Shown one piece after another: positions 1 to 8,810 of a DNA stretch of 64,000 nt. The notes under the pieces were generated by a model, which was not told the origin of the DNA, made no database searches, and worked only from the letters and a program-made list of their open reading frames with translations. Made by a program: the position numbers and the translations under genes. The DNA is taken from the NCBI RefSeq assembly GCF_000497755.1, contig NZ_AYOD01000013.1, forward strand, positions 1-64,000, given 5' to 3'. The stretch's first letter is position 1. Every line of letters starts with the position of its first letter. The stretch comes from Aliihoeflea sp. 2WW (lineage in GTDB: Bacteria; Pseudomonadota; Alphaproteobacteria; Rhizobiales; Rhizobiaceae).

Positions 1-1
1 C

Positions 2-24
2 TCCCTCCCCCTTGTGGGGAGGGA
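2..24. repeat. Short C/G-rich hairpin downstream of deoA
   Basis: Nine-base arms (TCCCTCCCC at 2-10, GGGGAGGGA at 16-24) flank a five-base loop. The hairpin lies 38 bases beyond the thymidine phosphorylase stop codon. It resembles the C/G-rich ends of the rhizobial intergenic repeats seen elsewhere in this window. It may also act as a transcript end for the nucleoside operon, but no clear T-run follows on the minus strand. Confidence 0.45.
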
Positions 25-61
25 TAAAGGGTGGGGGTAGCCTCGCGCTGACGGGACTATA

Positions 62-1381
62 TCAGGGTCTCGTCGCGACCCGTTGCAGGACCGTATCCCG
101 CATGGTGGAGCGTTCAGCCGATATCCGGATCGACCGGCGCAGGATCTCCGCCGCCTGTTCCGCCTCGAATTCGCTGCGGGCGTGGACGAGACCGAGCATC
201 GCGCCCTTTTCCACTCGCTCGCCCGGCATGACGATCCGCGTAATGCCGACGGTCGGGTCGACCTTGTCTTCCGCGCGTCGGCGCCCGCCGCCCAGTTCCA
301 CGACGGCAAGTCCGATATCGCGCGTGGCGATGTCCGCGACAAAGCCCGCCTCCCCGGCCAGCACCGGGCGTTCGACGGCAGCTTTCGGCAAATAGCCGTC
401 CATCTTCTCGACGAAATCGGCCGGCCCGCCGAGCTCCGCCACCATCCGGCCAAAACGTTCCGCCGCCGCACCCGATGCCAGCGCGTCCTGCGCCCGCGCC
501 GTCGCTTCCTGCGGTGTCGATGCGATGCCGGACGACATCAACATTTCCGCTGCAAGCGCCAGCGTGACATCCTCAAGACGCCGGTCGCGGTGAGCGCCGG
601 TGAGGAATTCGACGGCGTTGCGCACCTCCACCGCATTGCCGGCGGCAGAGGCCAGCGGGGCATTCATGTCGGTGATGAGCGCCGTGGTCGGCAGGCCGGC
701 GCCGTTCGCCACCTCGACGAGGCTGGTCGCGAGTTCCGACGCCCTGTCCAGCGAGGCCATGAAGGCGCCGTTGCCGCATTTGACGTCGAGCACCAGCGAT
801 TTCAGTCCGGCCGCAAGCTTCTTCGACAGGATCGACGCGGTGATGAGCGGGACGGATTCGACCGTCGCGGTGATGTCGCGGATCGCATAGAAGCGCTTGT
901 CGGCGGGCGCGAGGTCCGCTGTCTGGCCGATGATCGCGCAGCCGGCCGCCTTGACGGTTCGGCGAAACAGCGCCTCATCGGGCTGCGAACGGTAGCCGGG
1001 GATCGCATCCATCTTGTCGAGCGTGCCGCCGGTGTGGCCGAGCCCGCGTCCGGAAATCATCGGGACATAGGCGCCGCAGGCCGCGACGATGGGTGCGAGC
1101 ATCAGCGAGACATTGTCGCCGACGCCGCCGGTCGAATGCTTGTCGGTGACCGGGCCGGGCAGGTCCGACCAGTCGAGCACATGGCCGGAATCGCGCATGG
1201 CGAGCGTCAGCGAAACGGCCTCGTCGCGGCTCATGCCGTTGAGATAGGTCGCCATCGCGAAGGCGGCGACCTGGCCTTCGGTAAAGGTGTTTTTCGAGAG
1301 ACCGTCGACGAAGGCGGAGATTTCGGCCGCGGAGAGCGCGATGCCGTCGCGCTTCTTGCGGATGATTTCCTGGGGGAGCAT
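62..1381 (-). CDS. deoA: Thymidine phosphorylase
   Basis: This cytosolic enzyme converts thymidine and phosphate to thymine and 2-deoxyribose-1-phosphate in pyrimidine salvage. The 439-residue length is normal for DeoA. The N-terminus ([13 protein letters not shown]) and the glycine-rich [10 protein letters not shown] phosphate-binding segment near residue 80 are characteristic of the nucleoside phosphorylase II family. A second diagnostic stretch is [15 protein letters not shown]. It is the last gene of the nucleoside operon read leftward and is separated from punA by 192 bp holding a palindromic repeat. The pairing with cytidine deaminase and purine nucleoside phosphorylase agrees with the assignment. 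Confidence 0.96.
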   Translation of the reverse strand: MLPQEIIRKKRDGIALSAAEISAFVDGLSKNTFTEGQVAAFAMATYLNGMSRDEAVSLTLAMRDSGHVLDWSDLPGPVTDKHSTGGVGDNVSLMLAPIVAACGAYVPMISGRGLGHTGGTLDKMDAIPGYRSQPDEALFRRTVKAAGCAIIGQTADLAPADKRFYAIRDITATVESVPLITASILSKKLAAGLKSLVLDVKCGNGAFMASLDRASELATSLVEVANGAGLPTTALITDMNAPLASAAGNAVEVRNAVEFLTGAHRDRRLEDVTLALAAEMLMSSGIASTPQEATARAQDALASGAAAERFGRMVAELGGPADFVEKMDGYLPKAAVERPVLAGEAGFVADIATRDIGLAVVELGGGRRRAEDKVDPTVGITRIVMPGERVEKGAMLGLVHARSEFEAEQAAEILRRSIRISAERSTMRDTVLQRVATRP

Positions 1382-1409
1382 GGTTAGTTCGGCAAGGTGA
1401 CCGCCATGT

Positions 1410-1558
1410 CACCCCCCTCTGCCCTGCCGGGCATCTCCCCCTCAAGGGGGGAGATCAGTCTCGTCATCGATGCGCTGAACTTTTGGGCGCAGGCGCTAGG
1501 GCGACGTGCTTGATCTCCCCCCTTGAGGGGGAGATGTCCGGCAGGACAGAGGGGGGTG
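1410..1558. repeat. Composite palindromic intergenic repeat (copy 1)
   Basis: Two 48-bp arms (1410-1457 and 1511-1558) are nearly exact reverse complements. Each begins or ends with CACCCCCCTCTG and contains an inner hairpin around CCCCCTCAAGGGGGG. The 53-bp centre (1458-1510) is unrelated to the centre of the second copy at 8645-8803. This type of element is common between genes in rhizobial genomes. In a transcript it would fold into a very stable hairpin between punA and deoA. Confidence 0.85.
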
Positions 1559-1573
1559 TCTCGCACCGCCATC

Positions 1574-2380
1574 TCAGTCATCCAACACCTCATCCGCAAA
1601 CATCGCCTTGAAGATCGCCGCCAGACGCTTGCCGCCCAAGGGCGCCATGTCTTTCGTTTCCTGATGCGACAATTCCCCGCCCGTCATGCCGGCAGCGAGG
1701 TTCGTCACCACCGAGCAGGCCGCCACACGCAGGCCCAGGAACCGCGCAAGAATGACTTCCGGCACGGTCGACATGCCGACCGCGTCCGCGCCGAAGACGC
1801 GCGCCATGCGGATTTCGGCCGGTGTCTCGAAGGACGGGCCGGAGAACCACATGTAGACGCCCTTGTGGAGTTCGGTGCCTGTCGTCTTCGCCGCGCGCTC
1901 GATCGCCGCGCGCAGGCCCGGATCGTATGCTTCGGTCATGCCGACGAAGCGGCGGTCGGTCCGTTCGCCGAAGAGCGGGTTGGTGCCGGAGAAATTGATG
2001 TGGTCGGTGATCATCATCACCGAGCCGGGCGCCATTTCAGGGCGCAGCGAGCCTGCCGCATTGGTCAGGAGCAACTTGTCGATGCCGATGGCGGCCAGCG
2101 TTTCGAGAACGGGGCGCATGGCGGCGGCGTCGCCGTGCTCGTAATAGTGCGCGCGGCCGGCGAGCATCAGCACCGGACGGCCGGAAAGGTCGCCGGCGAC
2201 GATCTGGCCGGCATGGCCGGTGACGCCGCTCTGCGGAAAGCCCGGTAATTCGCCATAAGGGATGCGCACGGCATTCTCGACCTCGTCGACGAGGCCGCCG
2301 AGGCCGGAGCCGAGCACGAGCGCGATCTGCGGCGCGCGGCCGGCGAGGCGTTCTTTCAGGCGGGCAGCGGCTTCTGTCAT
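1574..2380 (-). CDS. punA: Purine nucleoside phosphorylase (trimeric family)
   Basis: It catalyses phosphorolysis of inosine, guanosine or their deoxy forms to the free base and (deoxy)ribose-1-phosphate. The 268 residues carry the trimeric PNP signatures: GSGLG at 24-28, GRAHYYE at 75-81, TNAAG near 106-110, and the base-contacting GPSFETPAE (about 181-189), VGMSTVPE and TNLAAG (Asn227). These favour 6-oxopurines, which is a family inference. The ATG at 2380 overlaps the cdd stop codon by four bases (ATGA), so the two are probably translationally coupled. A longer in-frame reading upstream is only the frame of neighbouring genes. Confidence 0.94.
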   Translation of the reverse strand: MTEAAARLKERLAGRAPQIALVLGSGLGGLVDEVENAVRIPYGELPGFPQSGVTGHAGQIVAGDLSGRPVLMLAGRAHYYEHGDAAAMRPVLETLAAIGIDKLLLTNAAGSLRPEMAPGSVMMITDHINFSGTNPLFGERTDRRFVGMTEAYDPGLRAAIERAAKTTGTELHKGVYMWFSGPSFETPAEIRMARVFGADAVGMSTVPEVILARFLGLRVAACSVVTNLAAGMTGGELSHQETKDMAPLGGKRLAAIFKAMFADEVLDD

Positions 2381-2769
2381 TTCAGCGTGTCTCCGCGAAA
2401 GCCGAAGGGCAGGATTTCGGCCATGGTGACCGTCTCGACGATGCCGTTCTGGTCGCACAAATGCAGCTTGGTCTGCGGATCGGCGAACTCGGCGAGCCGC
2501 TGGCGGCAGCCGCCGCAGGGCGTGATGCGATCCATCTTCTCGGCGACCACGGCGATCTCGGCCAGCTTGCCGCCGCCGGCCATGACATAATGGCCGAGGG
2601 CGGTCGTCTCGGCGCACCAGCCTTCCGGATAGGACGCGACCTCGATGTTCGCGCCGGTGAAGACGCGGCCATCGGTCGTCAAAAGCGCCGCGCCGACCGG
2701 GAATTTCGAATAGGGCGCATAGGCATGCGCCATCGCCGCGCGGGCGGCGGCGAAGAGGTCCTTCGACAT
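2377..2769 (-). CDS. cdd: Cytidine deaminase
   Basis: It deaminates cytidine and deoxycytidine to uridine and deoxyuridine in pyrimidine salvage. The 130-residue length fits the small homotetrameric zinc-dependent class. Visible active-site parts are Asn41-Ile-Glu43, Cys52-Ala-Glu54 (zinc ligand and catalytic glutamate) and the Pro-Cys85-Gly-Gly-Cys88 zinc pair. The start overlaps the stop of the upstream permease gene by one base and the stop overlaps punA by four, placing it firmly inside the nucleoside transporter operon. Confidence 0.95.
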   Translation of the reverse strand: MSKDLFAAARAAMAHAYAPYSKFPVGAALLTTDGRVFTGANIEVASYPEGWCAETTALGHYVMAGGGKLAEIAVVAEKMDRITPCGGCRQRLAEFADPQTKLHLCDQNGIVETVTMAEILPFGFRGDTLK

Positions 2770-3743
2770 CACCGCTCCTTCACATATGGCACGCCGCCGG
2801 CGCGTGGTGGGATGGCCTTGCCGATGAAGCCGGCGAGGAGGATGACGGTGAGCACGTAGGGCAGCGCCTGCATGAACTGCGTCGGCACCGGCCCGATGAT
2901 CGGCAGGGGCGAGCCCTGAAGGCGGATCGAGACGGCGTCGAGGAAGCCGAAGAGAAGGCAGGCGAACATGGCCGGCACCGGCTTCCATTTGGCGAAGATG
3001 AGCGCGGCGAGCGCGATGTATCCACGGCCGGCCGTCATGTCCTTCACGAACCCCGCGCCAAGGCCCATCGAAAGATAGGCACCGGCAAAGCCGCACAGGA
3101 TGCCGGTGCAGATGACCGCGCGATAGCGCAGCCACGTTACCGAGATGCCGGCGGTGTCCACGGCGGCCGGGTTTTCGCCGACTGCGCGCAGGCGCAGGCC
3201 GAAGCGCGTGCGGAACAGGACCCACCAGGTGAAGGCGACGGTCGCGAAGGCGAGATAGACGAGCATCGAATGGCCGGAGATCAGCTCGTAGTAAATGTAG
3301 CCGACGACCGGGACTTCGCGCAGCTCCTGCGCGAAGGGCAGGTGGACGCCGGTGAAGCGCGTTTCGGCGGAGAGCGACGGCGTGCGCCCGCCTTGCGCGA
3401 ACCAGGCCTGGCCGAGAATGACGGTGGTGCCCGCGGCGATGAAGTTGATGGCGACGCCCGAGACGATCTGATTGCCGCGATTGGTGATCGAGGCGAAGCC
3501 GTGGACGAGCGCCAGCGCGACCGAGACCATGACGGCGAAGCAAAGGCCGATCCACGCCGAGCCATAGACGGCGGCTGCCGCTGCACCGGCGAAGGCGGCG
3601 GCCAGCATCTTGCCCTCAAGGCCGATGTCGAACACGCCGGCGCGCTCGGAATAAAGACCGGCGAGGCAGGCGAACATCAGCGGAATCGACAGGCGGATGG
3701 TAGAGTCCAGAATCTGGATCAGGACGACGAAGGCTTGATCCAT
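2769..3743 (-). CDS. BMP-type nucleoside ABC transporter permease, second subunit
   Basis: This 324-residue integral membrane protein belongs to the branched-chain-like permease family (BPD_transp_2; NupQ/YufQ-like). It is hydrophobic throughout, with about eight membrane segments. The motifs SERAGVFDIGLEGKMLAAAF near residues 32-51 and the later LRAVGENPAAVDTAG coupling region are typical. It lies directly after the larger permease with a one-base gap and before cdd, so the heterodimeric pore is encoded together. Substrate assignment (nucleosides) rests on the salvage enzymes in the same operon. Confidence 0.9.
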   Translation of the reverse strand: MDQAFVVLIQILDSTIRLSIPLMFACLAGLYSERAGVFDIGLEGKMLAAAFAGAAAAAVYGSAWIGLCFAVMVSVALALVHGFASITNRGNQIVSGVAINFIAAGTTVILGQAWFAQGGRTPSLSAETRFTGVHLPFAQELREVPVVGYIYYELISGHSMLVYLAFATVAFTWWVLFRTRFGLRLRAVGENPAAVDTAGISVTWLRYRAVICTGILCGFAGAYLSMGLGAGFVKDMTAGRGYIALAALIFAKWKPVPAMFACLLFGFLDAVSIRLQGSPLPIIGPVPTQFMQALPYVLTVILLAGFIGKAIPPRAGGVPYVKER

Positions 3744-3744
3744 C

Positions 3745-4884
3745 TCAGGCTCCCTTCTGGCCGGCGGCTTCGCCCGCGCCGGAGCGCGGCGAGATCGAGG
3801 CGAACAGCGCCTGCAGGGATGGCCGGAACATATGCTCCAGCGCGCCGGCGAAGAGGATCACCAGGCCCTGGATGATGATGATCATGTCGCGGCTGATCGA
3901 GGGCATCATGAAGGCGATTTCCGCGCCGCCCTGATAGAGCACGCCGAAGAGGATCGCCGCCGGGATGATACCGGCCGGATGCGAGCGGCCCATCAGCGCC
4001 ACTGCGATGCCGACGAAGCCGGCGCCGGTGACGAAATCGAGTTGCAGCCGGTTGGCGTCGCCCATCACGGGGTTCAGCGCCATCATGCCGGCCAGCGCGC
4101 CGGAAATCAGCATGGTGACGAGCACGATCCGCGTCTCGCCGATGCCCGCATAACGCGCCGCCTTCGGGCTAAAGCCTTGCGTGCGGATCTCGTAGCCGAG
4201 CTTCGTGCGCCAGATTAGGAGCCAGACGAGGAAAGCGGCGAGCAACGCCAAAAGGAAGGAGATGTTGAGCGGCGAGGACCGCACCGAGGCGCCGAACCAG
4301 TCGAAGACGAAGTTCAGCTTCGGCAGTTGCCCGCCATCGAGGAAGGTGCGGGTCTGCGGCGACATCGAGCCGGCCGGTTTCAGGACGGTCGTCAGGAGAT
4401 AGACCATCAGGCTGGCGGCGATGAAGTTGAACATGATCGTCGTGATGACGATGTGCGAGCCGCGCTTGGCCTGAAGATAGGCGGGGATGAACGCCCAGAG
4501 CGCACCCATCAGCGCCGCGCCGAGGATCGCCAGCGGGAAGTTGATCCACCAGGGCAGGATGCCGTCGAGCGACAGGCAGACGAGCGCGACGCCCAGCCCG
4601 CCGACATAGGCCTGCCCCTCGCCACCGATGTTGAACAGGCCGCCATGGAAGGCGACCGCGACGGCGAGGCCGGTGAAGATGAAGCTGGTCGCATAATAGA
4701 GCGTGTAGGCAATGTTCTGCCCGCGCCCGAACGCACCCTCGATCAGGTAGGTAAAGGCCTCGACCGGGCTTTCGCCGACCAGAAGCACCACGAGCCCGGC
4801 CACCGCGAAGGCCACGACGACATTGATCAGCGGGATCAGCCCGTAATCGGCCCAGGCGGGCAACTTCGCATAAGGTACGCTCAT
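3745..4884 (-). CDS. BMP-type nucleoside ABC transporter permease, first subunit
   Basis: A 379-residue permease of the NupP/YufP type in the same family as its neighbour. It has an N-terminal membrane segment (residues 15-38), the motif FNIGGEGQAYVGGLG near residue 90 and the coupling region YEIRTQGFSPKAARYAGI in the second half. The ATG at 4884 overlaps the stop codon of the GIY-YIG gene by four bases. The 14 bp ending at that overlap also occur at the end of the ATPase gene. The simplest reading is that ATPase and permease were once directly coupled. Confidence 0.9.
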   Translation of the reverse strand: MSVPYAKLPAWADYGLIPLINVVVAFAVAGLVVLLVGESPVEAFTYLIEGAFGRGQNIAYTLYYATSFIFTGLAVAVAFHGGLFNIGGEGQAYVGGLGVALVCLSLDGILPWWINFPLAILGAALMGALWAFIPAYLQAKRGSHIVITTIMFNFIAASLMVYLLTTVLKPAGSMSPQTRTFLDGGQLPKLNFVFDWFGASVRSSPLNISFLLALLAAFLVWLLIWRTKLGYEIRTQGFSPKAARYAGIGETRIVLVTMLISGALAGMMALNPVMGDANRLQLDFVTGAGFVGIAVALMGRSHPAGIIPAAILFGVLYQGGAEIAFMMPSISRDMIIIIQGLVILFAGALEHMFRPSLQALFASISPRSGAGEAAGQKGA

Positions 4885-4894
4885 TCGGCGGCCT
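4881..4894. repeat. 14-bp direct repeat, left copy, flanking GIY-YIG gene
   Basis: The sequence TCATTCGGCGGCCT (plus strand) is identical to 5795-5808. On the minus strand it encodes the last residues (Ala-Ala-Glu-stop) of the GIY-YIG protein and the first base of the permease start. It looks like a duplicated insertion junction. Confidence 0.85.
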
Positions 4895-5798
4895 GTCGAT
4901 CTTCTTGATGGGATTTCAGCGTTCGATTCATTTCTGCCACCATCCAGCTTGTGCGCCCATTGGCATTTCGACCATAGATGACAGCAGCAGCAGCACTCGG
5001 ACTGGCGAACAAAACGTCTTCCTCAAAAACGAGAAACGTATTGTCACTATTGGGAACGAGCTTTCTTTCATGTCTCAACCGCTCACGAAGCGACGCGTAT
5101 TGATTCATGGCAAACTCAGGGCTCAACTCGGCAAGCGATCCCTTCCGGACGATTATTTCACCGTCGCGCTCGACGGCTGTCGCATGTAAACCCTTTCGAC
5201 TTGGCCTCAGCACAAGCGGCACTATTTCAGTTTTTGTCTCGTTCTCTCGCACAACCTCTTTACTGCTGATGCTTGGCGGGACAAACTTATCACGAAGAAT
5301 GTCAAATCCTAAAACTGGCAATACTAATCGAATCTGCTCGACGAAGTACTCCATATCGGCGACATCAGACTCAGAAAGTATACCTACTGCTGGGTCAATT
5401 ACGTTTTGAACGTAAGCCCGACCCGAATTCCGCGCGAGATTTGACAAACGATTTTCCAAGAAGCGCGCATGTGCCTTTGTGAGGTTCAGATCCTTGCTTG
5501 TGATAATGCAGAATTTTTCAAATTCTCGATCTTCATTCTTGGAATGCTGAAGAATTCGCCGACCCACGTTGTCGCTTTCGCCAACATAGACCGGTCGTGG
5601 ATCTCCAATCTGCACAATGTCGCCAAAGAGCAGATAGACTCCTGTCTTTTGTGCCTCGGCGCGCTGCATCACTTCGGCAAGGCGTGATCGGGGGGCAAGG
5701 AGCAAATGGCCCGTCCAATTAACGACCTCAGCCGTCATCACGCCATTGGGAACGCCGTCCACCAAGAACAGTCTAACCGAACGGCCAGGCGCAATCAT
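4881..5798 (-). CDS. GIY-YIG nuclease-fold protein with DUF4357 tail
   Basis: This 305-residue protein has a GIY-YIG nuclease fold at about residues 50-130. The GVY...VYVGES core is present, the arginine in VGRRILQH is the expected catalytic Arg, and the glutamate in LENRL is the expected metal-binding Glu. The C-terminal part (about 200-290) matches DUF4357, including the ending FASPSAAAAVIYGRNANGRTSW. The gene is visibly A+T-richer than its surroundings (22 G/C in the 60 bases at 5281-5340). It interrupts the nucleoside ABC operon with ATGA overlaps on both sides and a 14-bp direct repeat. A recent insertion is likely. Its cellular role is unknown; related proteins are suspected in DNA processing or defence. 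Confidence 0.85.
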   Translation of the reverse strand: MIAPGRSVRLFLVDGVPNGVMTAEVVNWTGHLLLAPRSRLAEVMQRAEAQKTGVYLLFGDIVQIGDPRPVYVGESDNVGRRILQHSKNEDREFEKFCIITSKDLNLTKAHARFLENRLSNLARNSGRAYVQNVIDPAVGILSESDVADMEYFVEQIRLVLPVLGFDILRDKFVPPSISSKEVVRENETKTEIVPLVLRPSRKGLHATAVERDGEIIVRKGSLAELSPEFAMNQYASLRERLRHERKLVPNSDNTFLVFEEDVLFASPSAAAAVIYGRNANGRTSWMVAEMNRTLKSHQEDRQAAE

Positions 5799-5808
5799 TC
5801 GGCGGCCT
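5795..5808. repeat. 14-bp direct repeat, right copy, flanking GIY-YIG gene
   Basis: This copy is identical to 4881-4894. On the minus strand it encodes the last residues (Ala-Ala-Glu-stop) of the ABC ATPase and overlaps the start codon of the GIY-YIG gene. Confidence 0.85.
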
Positions 5809-7327
5809 CCTTGCCGTCGATGCCGGCCATCAGGAGGCCGAGTTCGCCTTCGGTCGCTTCGCCGGAGCGCTCGCCGACCACGCGGCCGTCGAACATCACC
5901 AGTATGCGGTCGGAGAGCGAGCGGATTTCGTCGAGTTCGACCGAGACGAGCAGGACCGCCCTGCCCTGGTCGCGCATGTCGATCAGGCGCCTGTGGATGA
6001 ATTCGATCGCGCCGACGTCGACGCCGCGCGTCGGCTGGCCGATGATGAGGACGCCGGGGTCCTTTTCCATCTCGCGCGCGAGCACGATCTTCTGCTGGTT
6101 GCCGCCGGAGAAATTCGCCGTCTTCAACCGCTCGTTGCCGGGACGGATGTCGTATTGCCCGATCTTTTTCTTCGCATCGGCGCGGATCGCCTCGATGTTG
6201 AGGAACGGGCCGTTCAGATATTCGGGCCGGTCGTGATAGCCGAGGATCGAGTTTTCATATTCCTCGAACGGCAGGACGAGGCCGACATAGTGCCGGTCCT
6301 CCGGCACATGGGCGAGGCCGCGGTCGCGCAATTCGCCCGGATCGGCCGCGCCGGTGACGTCGATGGGCTTGCCGTCGAGCATGACGGTGCCGGAGACGGC
6401 CGGGCGGATGCCGGAAATCGTCTCCAGAAGCTGCGACTGGCCATTGCCGGCAACGCCCGCGATGCCGACAATTTCGCCGCCGCGCACGTCGAAGGAGACG
6501 TCATCGACGACTTTGACGCCGCGCGAGTCCACGACCGTGAGATTGCGCACCGAGAGCTTCACGTCGCTCGGCCGCGCATCGCCCTTTTCGACGCGCAGGA
6601 GCACGCGGCGGCCGACCATCAGCTCGGCCAGTTCCTCAACCGTCGTCTCGGCGGTCTTGCGCGTCGCGACGATCTGGCCCTGGCGCATGACCGAGACATT
6701 GTCGGTGATCGCCTTGATCTCACGCAGCTTGTGCGTGATCAGCACCACTGTCTTACCCTCGGCGCGGAGCTGGGCGAGGATGCGGAAAAGGTGGTCTGCC
6801 TCCGCCGGCGTCAAAACGCCGGTCGGCTCGTCGAGGATCAGAATATCGGCGCCGCGGTAGAGCGCCTTCAGGATTTCGACACGCTGCTGCAGGCCGACGG
6901 GCAGGTCCTCGATGATCGCATCGGGATCGACGTCGAGGCCGTATTCCTTCTCCAGCCGCTTCAGTTCCGAGCGGGCCTTGGAGATGGACGAGTTGAGCAG
7001 CGCCTCGCCTTCGGCGCCGAGGATGATGTTTTCCAGCACGGTAAAATTCTGAACCAGCATGAAATGCTGGTGCACCATGCCGATGCCAAGCGCGATCGCG
7101 TGGTTGGAGCTAGTGATCGCCACCGGCTTGCCGCCAACTCGGATTTCGCCGGAATCGGCCTGATAGAAGCCGTAGAGGATCGACATCAGCGTCGATTTCC
7201 CGGCTCCGTTCTCGCCGACGATACCGTGAATGGTGCCGGCCTTGATGTTGAGGTCGATATCCTTGTTGGCATGAACCGGGCCGAAGCTCTTGTTGATGCC
7301 GACAAGTTCGATCGCAGCTTCGGACAT
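5795..7327 (-). CDS. BMP-type nucleoside ABC transporter ATPase (double domain)
   Basis: This 510-residue cytoplasmic ATPase has two fused nucleotide-binding domains, as in NupO/YufO and sugar ABC ATPases. The first half has Walker A GENGAGKST (residues 38-46), the signature LPVGLQQRVE and Walker B ILILDEPTGVLTP. The second half has a degenerate Walker A (GVAGNGQSQ), the signature FSGGNQQK and a glutamine-containing IIGQPTRGVD Walker B, the usual asymmetry of this class. The ATG at 7327 is preferred over an in-frame TTG ten codons upstream because the protein then begins at the conserved N-terminus. It is the first gene of the leftward operon. Confidence 0.92.
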   Translation of the reverse strand: MSEAAIELVGINKSFGPVHANKDIDLNIKAGTIHGIVGENGAGKSTLMSILYGFYQADSGEIRVGGKPVAITSSNHAIALGIGMVHQHFMLVQNFTVLENIILGAEGEALLNSSISKARSELKRLEKEYGLDVDPDAIIEDLPVGLQQRVEILKALYRGADILILDEPTGVLTPAEADHLFRILAQLRAEGKTVVLITHKLREIKAITDNVSVMRQGQIVATRKTAETTVEELAELMVGRRVLLRVEKGDARPSDVKLSVRNLTVVDSRGVKVVDDVSFDVRGGEIVGIAGVAGNGQSQLLETISGIRPAVSGTVMLDGKPIDVTGAADPGELRDRGLAHVPEDRHYVGLVLPFEEYENSILGYHDRPEYLNGPFLNIEAIRADAKKKIGQYDIRPGNERLKTANFSGGNQQKIVLAREMEKDPGVLIIGQPTRGVDVGAIEFIHRRLIDMRDQGRAVLLVSVELDEIRSLSDRILVMFDGRVVGERSGEATEGELGLLMAGIDGKEAAE

Positions 7328-7453
7328 GCAGGATTTCCGTCTGGACGCCTTGGTCAAACTTCGGAATTAGCATGAGCGCATCCGGCCTGCAAATGCGGGC
7401 AGTTGACGCTTTGTCACTCGACAAGCGCCGGACCGCTTGGCACTTTCGCGCCC

Positions 7454-8623
7454 ATGACAGCAACATCCCTCTCCCCCTTCACCTTCAACACCACTGCATC
7501 GATCGTCTTCGAGCCCGGCAGCGCCGCGCGGCTCGGCGAGATCGCCGGCAAGCGGCTCGGCGGCCGCGTGCTGTTCGTCACCGATCCCGGTCTCCTCAAG
7601 ATCGGTCTCGCTGACGCTGCTATCGCGTCGCTGAAGGCCACCGGCGTGGAGGTCACCATCTTCGGCGAGGTCGAGGCCGATCCGTCGCGCGCGACCTTGA
7701 TGAAGGCCGTCGAGGCCGGACGCGGCGCGAGCGGGGTGGTCGGCTTCGGCGGCGGCTCGTCGCTCGACGTCGCCAAGCTCGCCGCACTGCTGATCGGCTC
7801 AGGCGAAGACCTCAATGAGGCCTGGGGCGTCGCGCAGGCCAAGGGGCCGCGCCTGCCGCTCGTTCTGATCCCGACAACTGCGGGGACGGGATCGGAGGTG
7901 ACGCCGGTCTCCATTATCACGGTCGGCGAAGAGGAAAAGCGCGGCGTTTCCAGCGCGATCATCCTGCCCGACGTCGCGATCCTCGATGCGGACCTGACGC
8001 TCGGCCTGCCGCCGGCGATCACGGCTGCGACCGGCATCGACGCCATGGTCCATGCGATCGAGGCCTATGCCTCGAAGAGCGCCAACAACAATCCGCTGTC
8101 GAAGATGCTTGCGCGCGAGGCCCTGCGCCTCCTCGGCGCCAATATCGAAAAGGTGATCGCCAACGGGCAGGACCGCGACGCGCGCGGCGCGATGCTGCTC
8201 GGCTCGATGCTCGCCGGCCAGGCCTTCGCCAATTCGCCCGTCGCTGCCGTCCACGCGCTCGCCTATCCGATCGGCGGTACGTTCCACATTCCGCACGGCC
8301 TGTCGAACGCGCTCGTGCTGCCGCATGTCCTGCACTTCAATGCGCCGGATGCGGCGCATCTTTATGCCGAGATCGCGGGCGACTGCTTTCCTGCGCTCGA
8401 CCGTGAAGAAGGCATTCAAGGACGCTGCGCGGCCTTCATCGAGGAACTGGCGGCGCTGTCGAAGCGCGTCGGGCTGCAGACGCGCTTGCGCGATGTGGGG
8501 ATCGGCGAGGACGCACTGGCAAAGATGGCGTCGGATGCGATGAAGCAGCAGCGCCTCTTGGTCAACAATCCGCGCCCGGTGTCGGAAACTGATGCTCTGG
8601 CGATCTATCGGGCGGCGTGGTGA
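7454..8623 (+). CDS. Iron-containing alcohol dehydrogenase
   Basis: A 389-residue cytosolic NAD(P)-dependent dehydrogenase of the group III (Fe-ADH) family. The dinucleotide-binding GFGGGSSLDVAK is near residue 112, followed by the family signature [13 protein letters not shown]. Metal-site histidines occur in DAMVHAIEAY, AVHALAYP and HIPHGLSNA. The ATG at 7454 is chosen over upstream in-frame non-ATG starts because it gives the normal family N-terminus. It is transcribed away from the nucleoside operon. The substrate is not predictable; the family includes lactaldehyde reductases, butanol dehydrogenases and maleylacetate reductases. Confidence 0.88.
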   Translation: MTATSLSPFTFNTTASIVFEPGSAARLGEIAGKRLGGRVLFVTDPGLLKIGLADAAIASLKATGVEVTIFGEVEADPSRATLMKAVEAGRGASGVVGFGGGSSLDVAKLAALLIGSGEDLNEAWGVAQAKGPRLPLVLIPTTAGTGSEVTPVSIITVGEEEKRGVSSAIILPDVAILDADLTLGLPPAITAATGIDAMVHAIEAYASKSANNNPLSKMLAREALRLLGANIEKVIANGQDRDARGAMLLGSMLAGQAFANSPVAAVHALAYPIGGTFHIPHGLSNALVLPHVLHFNAPDAAHLYAEIAGDCFPALDREEGIQGRCAAFIEELAALSKRVGLQTRLRDVGIGEDALAKMASDAMKQQRLLVNNPRPVSETDALAIYRAAW

Positions 8624-8644
8624 GTTCTATGTTTGGACGTCGCT

Positions 8645-8803
8645 CACCCCCCTCTGTCCTGCCGGACATCTCCCCCTCAAAGGGGGAGATCACCCTGTCA
8701 CAGCCACTCCACCCAGTTCGTTGGGCTGCCGGAGAGGCGGAGCGGCCAAAGCGATTGATCTCCCCCCTTGAGGGGGAGATGTCCGGCAGGACAGAGGGGG
8801 GTG
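8645..8803. repeat. Composite palindromic intergenic repeat (copy 2)
   Basis: The arms at 8645-8692 and 8756-8803 match those of the element at 1410-1558 and are reverse complements of each other with one mismatch. The 63-bp centre differs. The right arm ends in a G-run about nine bases before the TTG start of the next gene, so the repeat appears to provide its ribosome binding site. Confidence 0.85.
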
Positions 8804-8810
8804 CCTTCCT

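Noticed and set aside
83-1387. A 434-codon plus-strand frame antisense to deoA
   Set aside because: Shadow of the thymidine phosphorylase gene.
5993-7375. A 460-codon plus-strand frame antisense to the ABC ATPase
   Set aside because: The minus strand has both Walker motifs and signatures; the plus-strand protein is low in hydrophobic core and unmatched.
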